Positions 1-4,849 of a DNA stretch of 8,876 nt are shown piece by piece. The stretch is from NCBI GenBank assembly GCA_030669465.1, contig DAOVDN010000027.1, positions 1-8,876 of the forward strand, given 5' to 3'. The notes beneath the pieces were generated by a model. The model did not search any database. It saw only the letters and a list, made by a program, of their open reading frames with translations, and was not told the DNA's origin. This stretch comes from Desulfobacterales bacterium. GTDB lineage: Bacteria > Desulfobacterota > Desulfobacteria > Desulfobacterales > ETH-SRB1. Positions within the stretch are counted from its first letter, which is position 1; each line of letters opens with the position of its first letter. A program made the translations under genes and the position numbers.

Positions 1-938
1 TATATTTTTTCGCAAGCCCTTAGCTTGGCGCTTCTTGCCATAGGATTGGCTGCAATTTCTTCTTCTGTCGGCCGCACTACTTTCCTGGTTAAAATGCGCA
101 CCACCCTTTTTTTGTTGCAAATACATTTTGGAAAGTCAGGCGGGCATATGCACACTCTTTCCAGTGTCTTTATTCGATGTTTTACAATTCGATCTTCAAG
201 GGAGTGAAATGATATAACGCAGAGACGACCATTGGGATTCAGAAAATCCGCTACCTTTTTCATAAATGAATCGAGTACTTCGAGCTCCCTGTTGACAGCG
301 ATTCTAAGAGCCATGAACACTCGTGTAGCAGGGTGAATCTTTTGGCTGAACAATGCTTTTTTTCCAATAGCATTGCACACTATCTGAGCTAACTGCTTGC
401 TTGAGGTGATTGGCTTGAGCTTTCTTGCCTTTACTATTTTTTGCGCTATCTGCCGTGCCCGGCGTTCCTCTCCATATTCTCTAAAAATTTTTTTAAGGCC
501 TTCTTCATCCATTCTGTTGATTAAGTCTTCAGCCTTTATACTCGATTCTATATTCATCCGCATATCGAGCGGCTCATCCCTTTTGAAACTAAAGCCCCGG
601 CCGCTTGATTCGAGTTGATCAAGTGAAAGTCCAAGATCGAGAAGAATACCATCTACCGCAGGAATATTCAATTCTGAAAGAATTGCCGGAAGATTTATAA
701 AACTGTCATGAAAGAGATGTAAATTTGACCAATACGGTTTTAGAACCTTTTTTGCGTTTCTTATTGCATCCTTATCTTGATCTATTCCTATAAGTATTCC
801 ATCCGGAATAATTTTTTTGCAGATAGCTTTTGAATGACCTGATCCGCCAAGCGTGCAGTCAACGTAAATTTTCCCCGGCTTACAATTAAGGTAATAGAGA
901 ACTTCACTTTGCATTACAGGGATATGTTTATATAACAT
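1..938 (-). CDS. rsmH: RsmH, 16S rRNA (cytosine-1402-N4)-methyltransferase, 3' end cut by the window edge
   Basis: This SAM-dependent enzyme (formerly MraW) methylates N4 of C1402 in the decoding centre of 16S rRNA, in the cytosol. My translation of the minus strand from 938 stays open to base 1 and gives 312 complete codons; the family is usually about 310-320 residues, so only a few C-terminal codons are missing. Seen: N-terminal HIPVM; the SAM-binding loop TLGGSGHS (about residues 29-36); the acidic GIDQD strand end (about 51-55); DLGLSLDQLES followed by GRGFSF and DMRMN; VISFHSLEDRIVK late in the protein; and the terminal NPMARSAKLRA signature. The ATG at 938 lies 4 nt after the mraZ stop, and its ribosome-binding AGGA falls inside the last codons of mraZ, so the two are probably translationally coupled. 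Identification is firm. Confidence 0.95.
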   Translation of the reverse strand, partial: MLYKHIPVMQSEVLYYLNCKPGKIYVDCTLGGSGHSKAICKKIIPDGILIGIDQDKDAIRNAKKVLKPYWSNLHLFHDSFINLPAILSELNIPAVDGILLDLGLSLDQLESSGRGFSFKRDEPLDMRMNIESSIKAEDLINRMDEEGLKKIFREYGEERRARQIAQKIVKARKLKPITSSKQLAQIVCNAIGKKALFSQKIHPATRVFMALRIAVNRELEVLDSFMKKVADFLNPNGRLCVISFHSLEDRIVKHRIKTLERVCICPPDFPKCICNKKRVVRILTRKVVRPTEEEIAANPMARSAKLRACEKI

Positions 939-942
939 ATAA

Positions 943-1389
943 CTAGAGTCCTAATTTTGCGATCTCGTTGCCGACCCCCTCCTTTTTCATATCTTCTTCG
1001 AGCTGCATCACTTCCAGCTCGTATTTTTCTTTTGACCATACTTCAAAATGAACGATTTGTCCGACAAGCGCAATCTCCTTTTCAAGCTCCGCGTACTGCC
1101 TTAAAACCGGTGGAATCAGAACACGTCCCTGCCTGTCGCAAGTACAGTCAAACGCACCTCCTATAAAAACCCTTCTAAAACGACGCATATATTCGCTGGT
1201 TTCAGCTATGGATAATATCCTGGATTCGATCTTGCTCCATTCATCAAATGTATATGCAAAAAGGGCCTTGTCCAGCCTGGTAACTACGACCCCGTCACCG
1301 CCCCCGGCCTTTATGATGTCACGGAATCTGGCAGGAATTATTATACGTCCTTTTGAATCAATCGTATGAAAGGAGCTTCCGCGAAACAT
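943..1389 (-). CDS. mraZ: MraZ, transcriptional regulator of the dcw cluster
   Basis: MraZ is a SpoVT/AbrB-like DNA-binding protein that forms ring-shaped oligomers and regulates the division and cell-wall cluster it heads. The 148-residue product has the family length and both characteristic DxxxR motifs: D11-SKG-R15 in an HTIDSKGRIIIPARFR context, and D85-RQG-R89 followed by VLIP, one in each half of the pseudo-duplicated fold. The start at 1389 matches the usual MF-G-x(3)-HTID N-terminus; a GGTGA ribosome site is close (3 nt), which is tight. It is first in an operon with rsmH, as in most bacteria. Three 10-bp-phased TGG boxes upstream (1401-1425) fit autoregulation. Identification is firm; the regulatory reading is an inference from the family. 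Confidence 0.96.
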   Translation of the reverse strand: MFRGSSFHTIDSKGRIIIPARFRDIIKAGGGDGVVVTRLDKALFAYTFDEWSKIESRILSIAETSEYMRRFRRVFIGGAFDCTCDRQGRVLIPPVLRQYAELEKEIALVGQIVHFEVWSKEKYELEVMQLEEDMKKEGVGNEIAKLGL

Positions 1390-1390
1390 A

Positions 1391-1425
1391 TATCACCATT
1401 ATCCATTATCAACCACTTTTATCCA
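1391..1425 (-). promoter_or_regulatory. MraZ operator: phased TGGNN boxes
   Basis: On the minus strand TGGAT (1425-1421), TGGTT (1415-1411) and TGGAT (1405-1401) repeat with exact 10-bp periodicity, separated by 5-nt spacers. A degenerate fourth position, TGATA (1395-1391), keeps the phase. MraZ in other bacteria binds TGG-containing pentamers separated by 5 nt upstream of its own gene, so spacing, sequence and location all match. The array overlaps the predicted -10 element and the expected transcription start, which suggests repression. Confidence 0.75.
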
Positions 1426-1453
1426 CTATATGTGCATCCAAGTATACTTTTAA
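1425..1453 (-). promoter_or_regulatory. Candidate sigma-70 promoter of mraZ-rsmH
   Basis: On the minus strand TTAAAA (1453-1448) and TATAGT (1430-1425) are separated by 17 nt; the -10 differs from TATAAT at one base and the -35 matches TTGACA at four of six. Its -10 touches the first MraZ box, so bound MraZ would block it. A perfect TTGACA also occurs at 1464-1459, but the only -10 at normal spacing from it is poor (TTGGAT), so it is the weaker alternative. Confidence 0.45.
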
Positions 1454-1517
1454 AGAAGTGTCAAGAAAAAAACAGAAGAATCATTATATTATTTATAGTG
1501 ATTCGTAAATGTTGATA

Positions 1518-1544
1518 CACCTGTAAAAAGGATTTTTACAGGTG
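1518..1544. repeat. Perfect 12-bp inverted repeat with 3-nt loop
   Basis: The arms CACCTGTAAAAA (1518-1529) and TTTTTACAGGTG (1533-1544) are exact reverse complements around a GGA loop. It could form a stable hairpin in RNA of either strand. The U-rich half lies inside the stem and no T-run follows, so a classical intrinsic terminator is not supported. It may be a regulator operator or a dispersed palindrome. Confidence 0.7.
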
Positions 1545-1768
1545 ATTGCGAATTTAGGAATTTAGGAATTGCGAATTGTTTAGGACTGTTATGAACTTAA
1601 TAAAATTAGAAAAACCGCAATTTTATATTTTTTACGAAATCATCAATGTCAAAAGAAATAATTGGATTTTTGGATTTAAGGTACGGTGGAGTATTGTGGA
1701 GCAATAATATCAAGGAGCACCATTGAACACTTTCAACCTGTGCGGCTAGCATTCACTGTGTGTCGTAG

Positions 1769-1787
1769 GGGCGGCTTTACGCCGCCC
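1769..1787. repeat. GC-rich hairpin, GGGCGGC-TTTAC-GCCGCCC
   Basis: A perfect 7-bp GC stem with a 5-nt loop stands out from AT-rich surroundings. GTAGGGGCGGC-type palindromes of this kind occur as dispersed intergenic elements in several proteobacterial and Desulfobacterota genomes (recalled, not checked here). It has no T-tract, so it is treated as a repeat rather than a terminator. Confidence 0.55.
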
Positions 1788-1863
1788 TCCAAATCTCAGC
1801 GCAAGTTTTTCACCTTTGAGTTGTTTAACAAAACAGATAGCGGAAATAAGTGACTAAAGTTAC

Positions 1864-2001
1864 AAGTGAGCTAAAGTGACTAAAGTTAAGGTATCCTGCC
1901 TATTTTAAAGTTTGAAGTGAGCTAAAGTGATCTGTATAGTAAAAATTAAAATTAGCTGCGCCGAAGGCGCATTCCTTAACTTTAGGCACTTTAGCTCACT
2001 T
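1864..2001. repeat. 28-bp inverted repeat pair enclosing a direct copy and a small hairpin
   Basis: Bases 1864-1891 and 1974-2001 are reverse complements over 28 bp with a single mismatch (base 1986). They are built from the words AAGTGAGCTAAAGTG and ACTAAAGTTAAGG. A direct copy of AAGTGAGCTAAAGTGA sits between them (1915-1930), as does a GC-rich hairpin TGCGCC-GAA-GGCGCA (1957-1971). The element ends about 30 bp before the exporter's Shine-Dalgarno sequence, so it lies in that gene's promoter or leader region. No target-site duplication is evident; a small non-autonomous element or a recombined repeat cluster are both possible. Confidence 0.75.
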
Positions 2002-2043
2002 TAATATACAAGGCACTTTAACTTAACAAAAGGAGGGTAAAAC

Positions 2044-3021
2044 ATGGATGCTCTATACATGCACTTTTCAGTCTCGGGTGTAGACACATGGGTTTTCTTG
2101 CCGCCCCTGGTTGCCTTTGTTGTTTCTCTTTTCACAGCCATGGGAGGTGTTTCCGGCGCATTTCTTCTTCTGCCGTTTCAAGTCAGCTTTCTTCATTTCA
2201 CCACTCCATCGGTGAGCGCCACCAATTTTGTCTATAATATCGTAGCAATACCAAGCGGTGTCTATCGCTATATCAGGGAAGGCCGCATGGCATGGCCGCT
2301 TACCTGGATTGTGATTGCCGGTACACTGCCAGGAGTGTTTATCGGCTACTTTTTAAGGGTCCGATACATGCCGGATCCGGCTACGTTCAAGCTCTTTGTC
2401 GGCTGCGTTCTGCTGTATATCGGAACGCGCCTTCTCTATGAGATGACTCCTCGCTCCCAAAGGGCAAAAAATCAGGCAAAGACTATCGATCAAAAATTTT
2501 CCGATGAGCTGAAAAAAATTAAGGGAGAACAGACAAAGCGTCTCTCTGCAGGGCTTTCCCCCGAAGCAACAGTAAAGACAATCCATTTTTCACTTTCAAG
2601 GGTGGAATATGAATTCTGGGGACACCGGTTCTCTTTCAGCACTCCAAAAATGCTCTTGCTTGCGTTTATCGTGGGAATCATTGGAGGCACCTACGGCATA
2701 GGGGGTGGATCCATTATTGCTCCTTTTTGCATAACTTTTTTTCGCCTGCCTGTTTATACAATCGCCGGAGCCGCTCTTATGGGAACCTTTCTGACTTCAA
2801 TCGCAGGGGTGTTTTTTTACAGCGTAATTCCCGCTCAGAGCGGCCTGTCAACAGCGCCTGATTGGCCTTTGGGTTTCCTCTTCGGAGCAGGAGGTTTTTG
2901 CGGAATGTATTGTGGAGCTAGGCTGCAAAAATATGTCCCGCAAAAATTCATCAAGTTGATGCTTGGAATTATCGTAATAGTTGTGGCTGCTCGTTACATC
3001 ATACAATTCTTCATAAAATAA
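2044..3021 (+). CDS. TauE/SafE-family membrane anion exporter
   Basis: This is an integral inner-membrane protein of the TauE/SafE (formerly DUF81) family, whose members are assigned to export of sulfite, sulfoacetate or related organosulfur anions. The two family half-repeats are visible: a glycine-rich segment with TAMGGVSGAFLLLPF (about residues 31-45) and its partner GIIGGTYGIGGGSIIAPF (about 211-228). Each is followed by a hydrophobic run and a small-residue ATN/GTF-type helix. The 325 residues exceed the usual 240-270; the extra length is a charged, probably cytosolic loop (about 133-200) between the halves. The ATG at 2044 follows AGGAGG by 7 nt, a strong ribosome site. The gene stands alone with a repeat-rich leader. 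Substrate cannot be read from sequence; sulfite or a related sulfur anion would suit a sulfate reducer but is inference. Confidence 0.85.
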   Translation: MDALYMHFSVSGVDTWVFLPPLVAFVVSLFTAMGGVSGAFLLLPFQVSFLHFTTPSVSATNFVYNIVAIPSGVYRYIREGRMAWPLTWIVIAGTLPGVFIGYFLRVRYMPDPATFKLFVGCVLLYIGTRLLYEMTPRSQRAKNQAKTIDQKFSDELKKIKGEQTKRLSAGLSPEATVKTIHFSLSRVEYEFWGHRFSFSTPKMLLLAFIVGIIGGTYGIGGGSIIAPFCITFFRLPVYTIAGAALMGTFLTSIAGVFFYSVIPAQSGLSTAPDWPLGFLFGAGGFCGMYCGARLQKYVPQKFIKLMLGIIVIVVAARYIIQFFIK

Positions 3022-3129
3022 AAAATCTATTTCATGGAAACGACAAATGTGCTTAAAAGAACCGGAGAAGATTTTTTATGCACTGGAAAAGTTGCAACCT
3101 GTGCAGTTAAGAAACTATTCAAAATTAAT

Positions 3130-3161
3130 CACGAAATCACGAAAGTACGAAAATACGAAAT
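3130..3161 (+). repeat. Four tandem 8-bp units, consensus NACGAAAN
   Basis: CACGAAAT, CACGAAAG, TACGAAAA and TACGAAAT follow one another without gaps immediately before the sigma-factor start. The tract occupies the position where a -10 region or leader would be expected. It is a simple tandem repeat; no protein-binding role can be assigned from sequence. Confidence 0.7.
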
Positions 3162-3166
3162 AAGAA

Positions 3167-3739
3167 GTGACTAAAGTTTCCAGCGACAATTCCGACTCTG
3201 ACCTGATCAAAGCCATAGGAGAAGGAAATCACCAGGCATTCGAATGCCTGGTAAAACGGTATAAAAATTCTCTCTTTAATTTCACTTATAGATACCTGGG
3301 AGATCGGCCTTCGGCGGAAGACCTGACACAGGAAGTATTCTTAAGAATATATTGCTCAGCGCCAAAATTCGAAGCCAGGACAGGAGCTACGGCATCATCA
3401 TGGATATTTAAAATAGCCTATAACCTTTCAATGAACGAAATAAAGCGACGTAGACGATACGTGAAACTTTATGATGATATTTATAACAAAAATAAAGAAT
3501 CTGCCGGACAGCCGGTTTTAGGACCATTAGAAAAACAGGAATTAAAAGAGAATATCATGTCGGAATTGAGGCGGTTGCCTGAGAATCAAAGAGCAGCCTT
3601 GTTGCTGCGTACAAGCGAAGGGTTTTCTTATCGTGAAATCAGCGAGATTTTGGGGGTCTCCATTTCAAGCGTGGAATCATTGATTTTCAGAGCCCGCAAA
3701 CACCTGAAGCGATGGTTTAAGCAGAAAGGAAAGGAGTAA
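3167..3739 (+). CDS. ECF-family (sigma-70 group 4) RNA polymerase sigma factor
   Basis: This directs RNA polymerase to a stress regulon when released from its anti-sigma partner. The 190 residues contain only regions 2 and 4, as expected for the family. Region 2 (about 24-98) has FECLVKRYKNSLFNF, the DLTQEVFLRIY core (52-62, polymerase binding) and the SSWIFKIAYNLSMNEIKRRRR promoter-melting part. Region 4 (about 128-183) has LPENQRAALLLR and the helix-turn-helix YREISEILGVSISSVESLIFRARKHLK. The start is GTG at 3167; an in-frame TAA at 3161 rules out any upstream start, and the next in-frame ATG is far inside region 2. There is no good ribosome site before the GTG, and the start lies in a repeat word (AAGTGACTAAAGTT). 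It is followed after 4 nt by its anti-sigma gene. The ECF subgroup and promoter motif are not determinable by eye. Confidence 0.92.
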   Translation: MTKVSSDNSDSDLIKAIGEGNHQAFECLVKRYKNSLFNFTYRYLGDRPSAEDLTQEVFLRIYCSAPKFEARTGATASSWIFKIAYNLSMNEIKRRRRYVKLYDDIYNKNKESAGQPVLGPLEKQELKENIMSELRRLPENQRAALLLRTSEGFSYREISEILGVSISSVESLIFRARKHLKRWFKQKGKE

Positions 3740-3743
3740 AACC

Positions 3744-4154
3744 ATGAAATGCCGAAAGGCAAAAGAAATAATATCCGCCTACATGGATGATGAGTTGGAT
3801 ACTGATCTGTCGCGAAACATAACTCAGCATCTTGCTCAATGCTCCGGATGTCGAGAAGAGTTAGGAATTTTTCAAAATATAGATACATTGATTAAAAACT
3901 TGCCACAGCATGAAATGTCCCCCGGATTCGTTAAGAAGATGGTTTTAATAATACGCGAATCATCTACTCCGGCTAAAAAATCACCTATTGCGGGCTGGAT
4001 GCTCTTAGCGCCGTTGTTGAAATTCTTTGAAAACTTTTTTGAGCTTCTCGAATCCGCAAAACGTCCCAGCACTCACACACTTGAAGAATTCAGCGATTTT
4101 CCACCATTTTCCATAGGTTGTATCTATTTTAAACTGCTGAACCAGAAAGGGTGA
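3744..4154 (+). CDS. Zinc-finger anti-sigma factor (ZAS type) of the adjacent ECF sigma
   Basis: The protein probably binds and silences the sigma factor encoded 4 nt upstream. The N-terminus has the zinc-binding anti-sigma pattern: C3, then H29-x3-C33-x2-C36 (HLAQCSGC), within the MKCRKAKEIISAYMDDELD helix typical of these domains (Pfam zf-HC2). The remaining 100 residues have only one moderately hydrophobic stretch (about 82-102, IAGWMLLAPLLKFFENFFELL). It contains Lys and Glu, so it is a poor transmembrane helix and the protein may be soluble or peripheral. The C-terminus (PSTHTLEEFSDFPPFSIG) resembles nothing I can name. The ATG at 3744 follows AAGGAG by 7 nt, and that site overlaps the end of the sigma gene. 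Role is inferred from domain and position; family assignment is strong. Confidence 0.88.
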   Translation: MKCRKAKEIISAYMDDELDTDLSRNITQHLAQCSGCREELGIFQNIDTLIKNLPQHEMSPGFVKKMVLIIRESSTPAKKSPIAGWMLLAPLLKFFENFFELLESAKRPSTHTLEEFSDFPPFSIGCIYFKLLNQKG

Positions 4155-4163
4155 TGTTTAAAA

Positions 4164-4634
4164 ATGTCTGCCTTCTATATTTACGTTTTTGGATTTATTA
4201 CCGCTTTGGCGTTTGTGGTTATCACCTTTGCTATCGTCTATTTCCGCCTGAAACAGACCCGAAAGAAGCAGACCGATATCAAGGGATATCTGGATTTGAT
4301 TTCCGATCTGACGCAAAAGCAGCAAGATCAGGTCCAACAAATTCGCCTAGTGTTTTTGCCCAGGGTGGAAGAGATCAGGCAGAGCTTATATCTTAAACGG
4401 GTAAAGCTGGCGGAGCTATTGTTTGCCGAACCTGTCAACAGATCCATGATATATGTTGTAGCCGAGCAGATCATCCAGCATCAGTCAGAGCTGGAAAATG
4501 AAGTTATCGAGCACATCCTGGAGGAAAAAGAACTGCTCTCCCCATCTCAAAAAAGAAAATTCTACAAAATCATTCTTAACCAGTTTTCCTCCGGAGGACT
4601 TGGAATCCACGACGTAAAGGGAAGAAAGATGTAA
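4164..4634 (+). CDS. Single-TM LTxxQ / periplasmic heavy-metal-sensor-like protein, third gene of the ECF operon
   Basis: The 156-residue protein has one hydrophobic helix (about 4-28) followed by a charged, helical domain. That domain carries two LTxxQ-like positions as in CpxP, Spy, ZraP and CnrX relatives: DLTQKQQDQVQQIR (about 48-61) and ELLSPSQKRKFYKII (about 123-137). Between them LPRVEEIRQSLYLKRVKLAELL matches the helical hairpin of Metal_resist (PF13801) proteins. Histidines 106 and 117 are possible metal ligands but this is unproven. Sigma, anti-sigma and such a sensor together recall the CnrYXH arrangement, so the likely role is sensing metal or envelope stress and releasing the sigma factor. 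Oddly, the basic cluster (R28, K30, R33-K35) follows the helix, which by the positive-inside rule would put the domain in the cytosol. The start at 4164 has GGTGAT 8 nt upstream; an in-frame stop at 4152 bars extension. Confidence 0.72.
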   Translation: MSAFYIYVFGFITALAFVVITFAIVYFRLKQTRKKQTDIKGYLDLISDLTQKQQDQVQQIRLVFLPRVEEIRQSLYLKRVKLAELLFAEPVNRSMIYVVAEQIIQHQSELENEVIEHILEEKELLSPSQKRKFYKIILNQFSSGGLGIHDVKGRKM

Positions 4635-4676
4635 GAACACAGAACGTAATAGTTCACCTATCAAAAAAGACCTTTG

Positions 4677-4703
4677 AACAGGATTACAGGATAAACAAGA
4701 TTT
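4677..4703. repeat. Degenerate tandem ACAGGATT/ACAGGATA words
   Basis: After the operon end the sequence reads ACAGGATT-ACAGGATA-AACAAGATTT, an imperfect 8-9 bp periodicity. Similar GGATTAACAGGAT strings are common intergenic low-complexity repeats in Desulfobacterota and related genomes (recalled, not verified). No function is apparent. Confidence 0.45.
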
Positions 4704-4709
4704 ATAGGC

Positions 4710-4835
4710 GTTCAGAGGTTCAGAGGTTCAGAGGTTTTCTCGTTCCCATGCTCCAGCGTGGGAATATGCATACCATATGGGTTCCCACGCTGGAGCATGG
4801 GAACCAGGCAACCCAGAACCTCTGAACCTCTGAAC
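4710..4835. repeat. Compound nested palindrome between convergent genes
   Basis: The inner part is a perfect 23-bp inverted repeat, 4742-4764 against 4782-4804, beginning GTTCCCATGCTCCAGCG, around a 17-nt loop. The outer part is 8-bp GTTCAGAG units, about 3.4 copies on the left (4710-4736). Their reverse complement follows on the right, about 2.4 copies (4817-4835), giving 19-bp outer arms. GTTCCCA...TGGGAAC palindromes are a recurrent dispersed intergenic element in bacterial genomes. It sits exactly between the ends of the ECF operon (4634) and the ClC gene (4850), where it could separate the convergent transcripts, though neither strand has a T-run after the stem. It could also be a small non-autonomous element. 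Confidence 0.85.
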
Positions 4836-4849
4836 TCTTAGCACAGAAC

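Larger units (their letters stand above)
1501..1863. other. Gene-free AT-rich spacer between mraZ and the exporter, repeat-bearing
   Basis: No supported gene lies in this part of the 650-bp spacer between divergent genes. It contains a perfect hairpin (1518-1544), a short tandem of TTTAGGAA words (about 1553-1568) flanked by two GCGAAT copies, a GC-rich hairpin (1769-1787) and the first AAGTGACTAAAGTT word (1848-1861). A 38-codon open frame starting at 1591 has no ribosome-binding site and was not accepted. The material resembles accumulated dispersed repeats rather than a decayed gene, but no origin can be assigned by eye. Confidence 0.5.

Noticed and set aside
25..618. Plus-strand open frames at 25-207 and 397-618
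   Set aside because: They lie antisense to rsmH, whose motifs are unmistakable on the minus strand; neither resembles a protein family.
1591..1707. A 38-codon plus-strand open frame starting ATG at 1591
   Set aside because: No ribosome-binding site, AT-rich composition and no recognisable family, within repeat-rich spacer.
1982..2010. Possible exporter promoter with TATACA at 2005-2010
   Set aside because: The hexamer 17 nt upstream (TTAGGC) matches the -35 consensus at only two positions, and the region is part of the inverted repeat.
3022..3166. ECF-type autoregulatory promoter upstream of the sigma gene
   Set aside because: No convincing GGAAC-type -35 with a matching -10 could be found; only weak GGAA strings and a GTTGCAAC palindrome (3091-3098) are present.
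4151..4396. GTG-initiated open frame overlapping the anti-sigma and sensor genes
   Set aside because: It is a frame shadow of the 4164-4634 gene, which has the transmembrane helix and LTxxQ-like motifs.
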